Shown here piece by piece: positions 56,043 through 64,000 of a DNA stretch of 64,000 nt. Under the pieces are notes generated by a model that saw only the letters and a list, made by a program, of their open reading frames with translations, did no database searches and was not told where the DNA came from. This DNA is from Colwellia sp. (lineage in GTDB: Bacteria > Pseudomonadota > Gammaproteobacteria > Enterobacterales > Alteromonadaceae): assembly GCF_013214175.1 (NCBI RefSeq), contig NZ_JABSPA010000003.1, positions 558,001-622,000 of the forward strand, read 5' to 3'. Both the position numbers and the translations under genes were made by a program. Numbering within the stretch: position 1 is the first letter of the stretch; the number at the start of each line of letters is the position of its first letter.

Positions 56043-57221
56043 ATGACTGCTCAGAATCAAAAAGCTCATCAACAACTTGTCTTTGCTATTGTTGTTGGTG
56101 AACATTCAGGTGATACCCTAGGCGCAGGCCTGATAACTTCATTACGTAAAACACACCCTAATGCTGAGTTTATTGGTATTGGCGGTCCAAAAATGCAAGC
56201 GCTTGGTTTTGAAAGTCTATTTGCTATGGATGAGTTGTCAGTGATGGGACTAGTAGAAGTACTTGGCCGTATCCGACGTTTACTGCATGTCCGTAAAACC
56301 TTAAGCAATTATTTTACCAGCCATAAGCCAGACGTATTTATTGGCATTGATGCACCTGATTTTAATATTGGTCTAGAGTTGAAACTTAAAGCTCAGGGCA
56401 TTAAAACAGTGCATTATGTTAGCCCGTCTGTATGGGCTTGGCGTGAAAAGCGTATTTTTAAAATAGCCAAAGCAACTGACATGGTATTGGCTTTATTACC
56501 TTTTGAAAAAGCCTTCTACGATAAACATAATGTACCTTGTACCTTTGTTGGTCACCCCCTTGCCGATGATATCCCCATGCATAGTGATAAAGCGGCGGCT
56601 AGGGCTCAGCTAGGCCTAGCGCAAGAGCAAAAAATATTAGCACTTATGCCCGGTAGTCGCGGTGGGGAATTATCTCGCTTACTTAGTGACTTTTTTGAAA
56701 GTGCCAAACAATTATACGACCAAGATAGTGAATTACTTTTTATCGCACCTATGATCAGTGAACAACGCACTGAGCAATTCAATGCCCTTAAAGCTGAGCT
56801 TGCCCCAGACTTGCCTGTCACAGTTATCCTCAATCAAACCCAAGCGGTGATGGCAGCCAGTGATTGCTTATTAACAGCATCGGGTACAGTAACCTTAGAA
56901 GCCGCTTTGATCAAAAGGCCCATGGTGATTTGTTATAAGTTCAGCCCAGTAACATTTCTCTTAGCTCGCTGGTTGGTTAAATTGAAATGGTTCTCTCTGC
57001 CTAATTTATTAGCAAATAAGTCTTTAGTACCGGAATTATTGCAAAAAGAAGTTTGCCCTGACAATATTGTGCCGTTAATCAAAGAGCGATTATATCAAGA
57101 TCAAAGCCAGCTTAATGAGAGCTACCTTGCCATACACCAGCAACTAAAGTGTGATGCCAGTGTGCAAGCAGCCAAAGCAGTACTTGATGTTTTATCGACT
57201 AAGCCTTTAACTGATCAATAA
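56043..57221 (+). CDS. lpxB: Lipid-A-disaccharide synthase
   Basis: LpxB joins lipid X and UDP-diacylglucosamine to the lipid A disaccharide at the inner membrane face. It is a GT-B glycosyltransferase: [15 protein letters not shown] and [18 protein letters not shown] at the N-terminus, [18 protein letters not shown] and [15 protein letters not shown] further on, and [22 protein letters not shown] in the donor site. The 392-residue length is normal. Its ATG lacks a clear ribosome site because the tandem repeat precedes it. Confidence 0.96.
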   Translation: MTAQNQKAHQQLVFAIVVGEHSGDTLGAGLITSLRKTHPNAEFIGIGGPKMQALGFESLFAMDELSVMGLVEVLGRIRRLLHVRKTLSNYFTSHKPDVFIGIDAPDFNIGLELKLKAQGIKTVHYVSPSVWAWREKRIFKIAKATDMVLALLPFEKAFYDKHNVPCTFVGHPLADDIPMHSDKAAARAQLGLAQEQKILALMPGSRGGELSRLLSDFFESAKQLYDQDSELLFIAPMISEQRTEQFNALKAELAPDLPVTVILNQTQAVMAASDCLLTASGTVTLEAALIKRPMVICYKFSPVTFLLARWLVKLKWFSLPNLLANKSLVPELLQKEVCPDNIVPLIKERLYQDQSQLNESYLAIHQQLKCDASVQAAKAVLDVLSTKPLTDQ

Positions 57222-57282
57222 TTTCAATCAATTTAAAATAATTCAATCAATAGTAATTAATAAATAATATAAGACTAAATTT

Positions 57283-57939
57283 ATGCCGAGCAAGCAAACT
57301 TTTCCAGATTTTGAGTATCCCGTCGCCTATTGTATTGCTGGTGTTGACGAAGTTGGTCGTGGCCCATTAGTTGGTGATGTGGTTACTGCGGCAGTCATTC
57401 TAGACCCTGATAATCCGATTGAAGGGTTAATGGACTCAAAAAAATTATCTGAAAAGAAACGCGCTTTACTTTCTATTGAAATAAAAGAAAAAGCTATTGC
57501 TTGGTCATTGGGACGGGCTAACCCGCAAGAAATAGATACCTTAAATATTTTGCACGCTACCATGCTTGCCATGCAACGCGCTGTGACTGGGCTTAGCGTA
57601 GAGCCTGATTTTGTCCTAGTTGATGGCAATCGCTGTCCAACTTTTTTAAGTTCAAGCCTAGATGAGCAAGCACAAAGTGCTAAAATAGCTAGCCAAGCTG
57701 TGGTAAAAGGTGATGCGCGCGTTGCCGAAATAAGTGCCGCTTCCATTATTGCTAAAGTCGCCCGTGATGGTGAAATGATCGCCCTAGATAAACTCCACCC
57801 TGAGTATGGTTTTGCCAAACACAAAGGTTATCCAACCAAGTTACATTTAGAAAAAATCATTGAGCATGGTGTACTTGATTGCTATCGACAAAGTTTTAAA
57901 CCTGTCGCTAGGGTGCTAGGGACTTATCATGACAAATAG
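57283..57939 (+). CDS. rnhB: Ribonuclease HII
   Basis: RnhB cuts RNA in RNA-DNA hybrids and at single ribonucleotides in DNA. The active-site acids are in [16 protein letters not shown] (Asp22, Glu23) and [39 protein letters not shown] is also conserved. The 218-residue length is normal. It is followed at once by dnaE, and may overlap it. Confidence 0.96.
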   Translation: MPSKQTFPDFEYPVAYCIAGVDEVGRGPLVGDVVTAAVILDPDNPIEGLMDSKKLSEKKRALLSIEIKEKAIAWSLGRANPQEIDTLNILHATMLAMQRAVTGLSVEPDFVLVDGNRCPTFLSSSLDEQAQSAKIASQAVVKGDARVAEISAASIIAKVARDGEMIALDKLHPEYGFAKHKGYPTKLHLEKIIEHGVLDCYRQSFKPVARVLGTYHDK

Positions 57940-57952
57940 CATGGGGGAAAGC

Positions 57953-60900
57953 ATGACTGATATTTCGACCGAAGCCGAGTCTAGCGTTTATGTGCCGCCT
58001 AAATTTATACATTTACGTGTGCATAGTGATTTCTCTATGTGTGATGGTTTAAAGAAAGTTAAACCTATCATCGCTAAAGCTGCTGAGCTTAATATGCCAG
58101 CGGTAGCCCTAACTGATCAGACGAATTTATGTGGCCTAGTGAAATATTACCATGCTGCACATAACGCTGGTCTCAAGCCGATCATTGGCTGTGATTTTTG
58201 GGTGAAAAGTGATGAGCTAGAAGATGAGCTGTCACGCATTGTGGTACTGACTACCAATAATGTTGGTTATAAAAATATAACTGAACTCATCTCTAAAGCC
58301 TACCTGCGTGGACATGTACAAAACAAGGCTGTTATTGATAAATTATGGTTAGTTGAATATAAAGAAGGTTTGATCATACTTTCAGGTGGTCGTGAAGGCG
58401 ATATTGGTAAAGCCTTGTTAAAAGGTAATACTGAACTTGTTAATGAGATGGTACACTTTTATCAGCAACACTTTGACCGTTGTTTTTTTCTTGAGCTAAT
58501 TAGAACGGGTCGAGAGGATGAAGAAAACTATATTCACCTTGCCGTAGAACTGGCAGAGCAGCAAAACTTGCCGGTAGTTGCTACTAATGAAGTGATGTTC
58601 CTCGAACCTGAAAACTTTGATGCCCATGAAATTCGTGTTGCCATTCATGACGGCTTTACCCTAGATGATAAGAGGCGCCCGAAGCGTTACAGTACGCAGC
58701 AGTATTTGCGTAGCGAAGCTGAAATGTGTGAATTATTCAGTGACATACCTGAAGCTTTAGCTAACAGTGTTGAAATAGCGAAGCGCTGTAATGTCACCGT
58801 CACTTTAGGCGAATATGTATTACCGGACTTCCCAACCGAAGGGTTGGAGATTAATGATTTCTTTATTAAAGTTTCAGAAGAAGGTTTGGAAAAACGCCTC
58901 GACCAACTATTTGATCGTAATGCCGAAGACTTTGCACAAATTAGAGCGCGCTATGATGAACGCTTAAAAATAGAGCTTGAAGTTGTTAATAATATGGGTT
59001 TTCCTGGTTATTTCCTGATCGTAATGGAGTTTATCCAGTGGAGTAAAGATAATAATATACCCGTAGGCCCTGGTCGTGGTTCAGGTGCTGGCTCTTTGAT
59101 TGCTTATTCACTTGATATTACCGACCTTGATCCTCTTGAATATGATTTACTTTTTGAGCGTTTCTTAAACCCTGAACGTGTCTCCATGCCAGATTTCGAT
59201 ATCGATTTTTGTATGGACAGACGTGATGAAGTTATTGACCATGTGGCCGAGCTTTATGGCCGTGATGCGGTTTCGCAAATTATCACCTTTGGTACTATGG
59301 CGGCGAAAGCCGTTATCCGTGATGTTGGTCGTGTACTCGGTCATCCATATGGTTTTGTTGACCGAATTTCAAAGCTTATTCCGCCAACACCTGGCATGAC
59401 CTTAGCTAAAGCCTTTGAAGAAGAGCCTAAGCTACCTGAAATTTATGCACAAGATCCGGAAGTTAAAGATCTTATTGATATGTGCCGAATTTTGGAAGGT
59501 ACCACGCGTAATGCCGGTAAACATGCCGGAGGCGTGGTTATTTCTCCGACTACCATCACTGATTTTGCGCCACTTTATTGTGATGACGAAGGTAAAAATC
59601 CGGTTACCCAGTTTGATAAAAATGATGTTGAAGATGCGGGTTTAGTTAAGTTCGATTTCTTAGGGCTAAGAACGTTAACAATCTTGCAATGGGCCATTGA
59701 AATGGCTGATGTGAAATTGCTTAAAGCTGGCAAAGAGCCCATTGATATTACTAAAATTGATCTGGAAGATAGAGCCAGTTTTAAGGTATTACTTGCCTCG
59801 AAAACCACGGCGGTATTCCAGCTTGAATCTAGCGGTATGAAGTCGTTAATTGAGAAATTAAAACCGGATTGCTTTGAAGATATTATCGCTCTGGTGGCTT
59901 TGTTTCGACCAGGGCCATTGCAATCAGGCATGGTTGATAACTTTATCGAGCGTAAACATGGTCGTGAAGAAGTTAGCTATCCCGATGAAACCTGGCAGCA
60001 TCTTGATTTAAAACCCGTTCTTGAGCCAACCTACGGCATCATTTTGTACCAAGAACAAGTCATGCAAATTGCGCAAGTACTGGCGGGCTATTCACTTGGT
60101 GGCGCAGATATGTTGCGTCGTGCCATGGGTAAGAAAAAACCAGAAGAAATGGCCAAGCAGCGTGCGGGCTTTGAAAAAGGTGCTATAGATCGCGGTGTTG
60201 ATGGCGAACTGGCAATGAAAATCTTCGATTTAGTAGAGAAGTTTGCTGGTTATGGTTTTAACAAGTCTCATTCTGCCGCTTATGCCTTAGTTTCCTATCA
60301 AACATTGTGGATGAAGACGCATTTTCCGGGACCTTTTCTGGCTGCGGTTATGTCGGCGGATATGGATAATACTGAGAAAATTGTTACTTTAGTTGATGAA
60401 TGTAGCAATATGGGTATCGACTTATTACCGCCTGATGTAAATGCCGGGCAATATAAATTTACCGTCAATGAAGACGATCAAATTGTTTATGGCATCGGCG
60501 CTGTTAAAGGTGTCGGTGAAGGGCCTATTGAAGCCATTATTGCCGCGCGCACAGCGGGAGGTCCTTTTACCGACTTATTTGATTTCTGTGCTCGCCTAGA
60601 TTTGAAGAAAACTAATAAGCGTGTACTGCAAAAATTAATTAAATCGGGCGCTATGGATAGTTTAGGGCCGAAATATCAAAAAGGCACTCCAACAGAGCAG
60701 GGCGCTAACCGTGCTGCACTCTTTGAAAGTTTGCCTGAAGCGATTAAAGCGGCAGAGCAGCATGCCAAGGCGGAATCATTAGGACAAAATGATCTATTTG
60801 GTTTGATCAATGATGAGCAAACAGACTCTAGACAATCTTATAAAGAGGTCAGAGCTTGGGCGGAAGAAGTTTGGCTTGACGGTGAAAAAGAAACTTTAGG

Positions 60901-61507
60901 TCTTTATTTAACCGGACATCCAATTAATCGTTACTTAAGTGAAATAAAAAAATATTCTTCTAATCGACTGGTTGCCATGCAACCTACCGGTCGAGATAGG
61001 CAAGCAGTAGCCGTTGGTTTAGTTATTGGTGTACGCGTGTTAGTCAATAAGCGCGGGCGTCGCTGGGCATTAGTGACCTTGGATGATAAGAGTGCCCGAA
61101 TGGATATTCGACTCTTTCCCGATGACTATGATCGCTTCGCTGAACTGCTAGTAAATGATGCTATTTTGGTTTGTAGCGGACAGGTCAGCTTTGATGATTA
61201 TTCAAGTGGTAATACAATGACCGCTCGGGATATAATGACCGTCACTGCCGCGCGTGAAAATTATCTCAGCTCAATTGATGTTAAAGTCGATAAGAGCTTG
61301 ATAGCAGATGATTTTATCGAGCAGTTTGCTCAGGTGTTAACGCCTTTTAAAGAAGGTACCTGTCCAGTGCGGGTTTTTTATCAGCGCGAAGAAGCTCAAG
61401 CTATGCTCGAGTTAGGCGTGCAATGGCGAGTAACGCCAGCCGATAAGTTGCTATACGAATTAAAAATATTGCTTGGTGACGACTGTGTCGCCATGGAATT
61501 TAAATAA
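57953..61507 (+). CDS. dnaE: DNA polymerase III alpha subunit
   Basis: DnaE is the replicative polymerase subunit. The PHP domain begins [18 protein letters not shown]. The catalytic Asp pair is in [16 protein letters not shown], with [18 protein letters not shown] before it. Later come the helix-hairpin and OB regions and the tau-binding tail. I choose ATG at 57953 (MTDIST) behind GGGGGA, giving 1184 residues. The frame also opens at ATG 57929 and 57941; the first would overlap rnhB by eleven bases and has its own AGGGA. Confidence 0.95.
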   Translation: MTDISTEAESSVYVPPKFIHLRVHSDFSMCDGLKKVKPIIAKAAELNMPAVALTDQTNLCGLVKYYHAAHNAGLKPIIGCDFWVKSDELEDELSRIVVLTTNNVGYKNITELISKAYLRGHVQNKAVIDKLWLVEYKEGLIILSGGREGDIGKALLKGNTELVNEMVHFYQQHFDRCFFLELIRTGREDEENYIHLAVELAEQQNLPVVATNEVMFLEPENFDAHEIRVAIHDGFTLDDKRRPKRYSTQQYLRSEAEMCELFSDIPEALANSVEIAKRCNVTVTLGEYVLPDFPTEGLEINDFFIKVSEEGLEKRLDQLFDRNAEDFAQIRARYDERLKIELEVVNNMGFPGYFLIVMEFIQWSKDNNIPVGPGRGSGAGSLIAYSLDITDLDPLEYDLLFERFLNPERVSMPDFDIDFCMDRRDEVIDHVAELYGRDAVSQIITFGTMAAKAVIRDVGRVLGHPYGFVDRISKLIPPTPGMTLAKAFEEEPKLPEIYAQDPEVKDLIDMCRILEGTTRNAGKHAGGVVISPTTITDFAPLYCDDEGKNPVTQFDKNDVEDAGLVKFDFLGLRTLTILQWAIEMADVKLLKAGKEPIDITKIDLEDRASFKVLLASKTTAVFQLESSGMKSLIEKLKPDCFEDIIALVALFRPGPLQSGMVDNFIERKHGREEVSYPDETWQHLDLKPVLEPTYGIILYQEQVMQIAQVLAGYSLGGADMLRRAMGKKKPEEMAKQRAGFEKGAIDRGVDGELAMKIFDLVEKFAGYGFNKSHSAAYALVSYQTLWMKTHFPGPFLAAVMSADMDNTEKIVTLVDECSNMGIDLLPPDVNAGQYKFTVNEDDQIVYGIGAVKGVGEGPIEAIIAARTAGGPFTDLFDFCARLDLKKTNKRVLQKLIKSGAMDSLGPKYQKGTPTEQGANRAALFESLPEAIKAAEQHAKAESLGQNDLFGLINDEQTDSRQSYKEVRAWAEEVWLDGEKETLGLYLTGHPINRYLSEIKKYSSNRLVAMQPTGRDRQAVAVGLVIGVRVLVNKRGRRWALVTLDDKSARMDIRLFPDDYDRFAELLVNDAILVCSGQVSFDDYSSGNTMTARDIMTVTAARENYLSSIDVKVDKSLIADDFIEQFAQVLTPFKEGTCPVRVFYQREEAQAMLELGVQWRVTPADKLLYELKILLGDDCVAMEFK

Positions 61508-61616
61508 CTTACTATTCAACAGAATATATTAACAAAGCTATATTGATTAATATTATATGTTGCATAGTTTAAAAACTATTTTAAAAATTAACTAGATTTA
61601 TTAGGTAAAAATAAGC

Positions 61617-62573
61617 ATGTCATTAAACTTTTTAGATTTCGAGCAGCCTATTGCTGAACTTGATGCAAAAATTGAAGAGCTAGAGTTGGTTAATAACGGC
61701 CAAGAGCTTGATCTTGATTTAGAAGAGCAAATCACGCAGTTGCGCGAAAAAAACAAAGAGCAAACTAAGAAAATATTTGCCAATCTTGACCCATGGCAAA
61801 CTGCGCGTGTAGCACGTCATCCACAACGTCCTTACTCACTTGATTATATTCCGCGTATCTTTACTGAATTTGATGAGTTAGCCGGTGATCGCGCTTATGC
61901 AAACGATAGTGCCATTGTTGGTGGTACCGCACGTTTAGATGGCAAACCTGTGATGATTATTGGTCATCAAAAAGGCCGCTCAACCGCTGAGAAAGTTAAA
62001 CGTAACTTTGGTATGCCGCGTCCAGAAGGTTACCGTAAAGCGCTACGTTTAATGGAAATGGCTGAACGTTTTAATATGCCTATCATCACTTTTATCGACA
62101 CTCCTGGTGCTTACCCTGGTGTTGGTGCGGAAGAGCGTGGACAAAGTGAAGCGATTGCGCGTAACTTAAAAGTAATGGCACGTTTAACTGTACCTATCGT
62201 TTGTACTGTAATCGGTGAAGGTGGCTCAGGTGGCGCTTTAGCCATTGGTGTTGGTGACAGAGTTAACATGCTGCAATATGCAACTTACTCAGTAATTTCT
62301 CCTGAAGGTTGTGCATCTATCTTATGGAAAACAGCTGAGAAAGCGCCTACCGCAGCTGCAGCTATGGGCATTACTGCCACTCGCATTAAAGAATTAGATT
62401 TAATCAACACTATTGTTGAAGAGCCATTAGGTGGAGCACATCGCGATATGGATCTTATGGCAGCACATCTTAAGCAAGCACTTAAGAAAGACCTAGCTGA
62501 CTTAGAAGGCTTAAGTAAAGATGAGCTGATTGAGCAACGCTATGACAGATTAATGTCATTTGGTTACTGCTAA
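61617..62573 (+). CDS. accA: Acetyl-CoA carboxylase carboxyltransferase subunit alpha
   Basis: AccA with AccD transfers CO2 from biotin to acetyl-CoA, giving malonyl-CoA for fatty-acid synthesis. Family segments are [65 protein letters not shown] and [15 protein letters not shown]. The 318-residue length is normal. It follows dnaE, as in E. coli, and is closed by a terminator. Confidence 0.97.
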   Translation: MSLNFLDFEQPIAELDAKIEELELVNNGQELDLDLEEQITQLREKNKEQTKKIFANLDPWQTARVARHPQRPYSLDYIPRIFTEFDELAGDRAYANDSAIVGGTARLDGKPVMIIGHQKGRSTAEKVKRNFGMPRPEGYRKALRLMEMAERFNMPIITFIDTPGAYPGVGAEERGQSEAIARNLKVMARLTVPIVCTVIGEGGSGGALAIGVGDRVNMLQYATYSVISPEGCASILWKTAEKAPTAAAAMGITATRIKELDLINTIVEEPLGGAHRDMDLMAAHLKQALKKDLADLEGLSKDELIEQRYDRLMSFGYC

Positions 62574-62580
62574 ACAACTC

Positions 62581-62626
62581 AACCGGCAGTATTTTCAATT
62601 ATCTTGGATATAGCTGCCGGTTTTTT
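62581..62626 (+). terminator. Rho-independent terminator after accA, abutting tilS
   Basis: AACCGGCAG (62581-62589) pairs with CTGCCGGTT (62614-62622), followed by a T run to 62626. The tilS ATG lies at 62630, three bases further on. Confidence 0.85.
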
Positions 62627-62629
62627 ACT

Positions 62630-63979
62630 ATGCATAATATAATAACAACCCTTCATAACACCCTCAAAAGTCTTTTCGAAATACATGGAAATATTGAGTT
62701 AGTTATTGCCTATAGTGGCGGTATTGACTCCCAGGTTCTGTTACACGCTTTAATGCAATTAAAGCAAAAAAAACTTATCAATAATGACATAACGGTCTGT
62801 CATGTTAATCATGGCTTAAGTGACAATGCCCTGCATTGGCAGCAATTCGCTCAGCAAGAATGTACCAAGCTTTCGGTTAAACTCGTTGTTAAAAGTGTGC
62901 ATGTACAAGCGCAAGCACAACACTCGCTTGAAGCTTTAGCACGTGATGCTAGATACCATGCTTTGAAAAAATTAAGGGCTCAAAAGTCTTTGGTGTTAAC
63001 TGGCCATCATAGTGATGATCAGAGTGAAACCTTTTTATTAGCGCTGAAACGAGGTGCAGGTTTAAAAGGTTTAGCAGCTATGTCAGCGCAAACTCAACTT
63101 GCTCAGCACTTATTAGTTCGTCCGCTATTGAGTATATCCCGACAAGAAATAGAAGCTTATGCGCAAGCTCACAAGCTTAATTGGATTGAGGATGAGTCAA
63201 ATCTTGATACTTGTTTTGACCGTAACTTTATTCGGCAGCAGGTCATGCCACTTTTACGTGCGCGTTGGCCTAGTATTAGTCATACCATTAATCGAAGTGC
63301 CAGCCACTGTTTAGCTGGACAAGAATTATTGGATGAACTTGCCGAGCAAGACTTAAGCGTATGTAGTGCCAGTGAACACAGTTTACATATTGATCGCTTG
63401 CAGTCATTATCAATAGCCCGTTTTAATAACCTAGTTCGCTATTTTATGGCGCAGCATGCTTGCTTGATGCCAACTACTGAACAGGTGAATCAAGTTAGAC
63501 AGCAGTTACAGGCAGCTGATGATAAAAGTCCACAAATTAAAGTGTCAGGGCAAGTTTTTCGCCGCTTTAAAGGTGCGCTTTACTTAACACCAGACTATCA
63601 AGACTTAAGTGATTGGCAAACGTCAGTTGCTTTATGCGAAGACAACACTGAAGTCACTTTACCGGATAACTTAGGGCAACTGATTTTCAATCATAATGTC
63701 GGTAATGCTAATGGCCCGTCAGCTATTATTTTTCCTAAACAGAGACAGCGTGTCACTGTACGTTTTAGTCATCATAATCCTAAGTGTTTGCCTGATTTTA
63801 GGCAGCATTCCCGTAGCGTCAAAAAAGTACTGCAAGAGTTAAATATTGCCCCTTGGCAGCGTAAGCGTATTGCTTTTTTATATTACGATAATGAGTTGGT
63901 GGCAGCGGTGGGGCATTTTATTTGTCAGCCATTTATCGCCAAGGGCAATGAAAAAAGCATCACTATAAACTGGAGTTAG
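62630..63979 (+). CDS. tilS: tRNA(Ile)-lysidine synthase
   Basis: TilS converts C34 of the CAU-anticodon isoleucine tRNA to lysidine so that it reads AUA. The PP-loop ATP motif is SGGIDS, in LVIAYSGGIDSQVLLH, and TGHHSDDQSETFLLALKRGAGLKGL and WIEDESNLDTCFDRNFIRQQVMP are also conserved. The C-terminal domain is complete (LQELNIAPWQRKRIAFLYYDNELVAAVG). The 449-residue length is normal. ATG 62630 is the only standard start before the PP-loop, yet no ribosome site precedes it. Confidence 0.94.
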   Translation: MHNIITTLHNTLKSLFEIHGNIELVIAYSGGIDSQVLLHALMQLKQKKLINNDITVCHVNHGLSDNALHWQQFAQQECTKLSVKLVVKSVHVQAQAQHSLEALARDARYHALKKLRAQKSLVLTGHHSDDQSETFLLALKRGAGLKGLAAMSAQTQLAQHLLVRPLLSISRQEIEAYAQAHKLNWIEDESNLDTCFDRNFIRQQVMPLLRARWPSISHTINRSASHCLAGQELLDELAEQDLSVCSASEHSLHIDRLQSLSIARFNNLVRYFMAQHACLMPTTEQVNQVRQQLQAADDKSPQIKVSGQVFRRFKGALYLTPDYQDLSDWQTSVALCEDNTEVTLPDNLGQLIFNHNVGNANGPSAIIFPKQRQRVTVRFSHHNPKCLPDFRQHSRSVKKVLQELNIAPWQRKRIAFLYYDNELVAAVGHFICQPFIAKGNEKSITINWS

Positions 63980-64000
63980 TCTGGTAAAACGATGACTATG

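Overview
The window reads as chromosomal backbone of a marine, A+T-rich gammaproteobacterium of the Alteromonadales, most like Colwellia. This is inferred from protein similarity recalled from memory and from gene order, not from a database search. I see no phage, insertion sequence with a transposase, CRISPR array, rRNA or tRNA gene.

Region 1 (1-16954) is one polar-flagellum and chemotaxis block, all on the + strand: fliR, flhB, flhA, flhF, flhG, fliA, cheY, cheZ, cheA, cheB, motC, motD, parC, parP, cheW and a DUF2802 gene. It combines the export gate, the FlhF/FlhG pair that sets flagellar site and number, sigma-28, the core signalling proteins, a MotCD-type stator and the ParC/ParP system that places chemoreceptor arrays at the pole. 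A 447-base gap before flhA carries a palindromic element and a good sigma-54 promoter candidate.

Region 2 (17095-33000) is housekeeping and accessory genes: mlaA; ribH-nusB-thiL-pgpA; a ribosome hibernation factor; an RND efflux pair; a short DUF2986 gene (my reading, not a long ORF) and an unknown membrane protein on the - strand; then dbpA, zapE, a yggN-like gene, a DTW-domain tRNA-modification gene and mmsA.

Region 3 (33053-41429) is on the - strand: serA, rpiA, a small lipoprotein, dapD, glnD, map and a DsbA-like protein. A 265-base element with 23-base terminal inverted repeats lies between map and the DsbA-like gene.

Region 4 (41836-63979) is the classical gammaproteobacterial run rpsB-tsf-pyrH-frr-uppS-cdsA-dxr-rseP-bamA-skp-lpxD-fabZ-lpxA-lpxB-rnhB-dnaE-accA-tilS, covering translation, isoprenoid and phospholipid precursors, outer-membrane assembly, lipid A synthesis, replication and fatty-acid synthesis.

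I did not find a clearly undescribed multi-gene system. The most unusual signals are structural: three coding-like copies of the 3' end of rseP, facing an 84-base in-frame duplication at the 5' end of bamA; a triple acidic repeat in the CheA linker; the MITE-like element after map; small tandem repeats of 14-15 bases in several gene gaps; and a tilS start codon placed directly behind a terminator.
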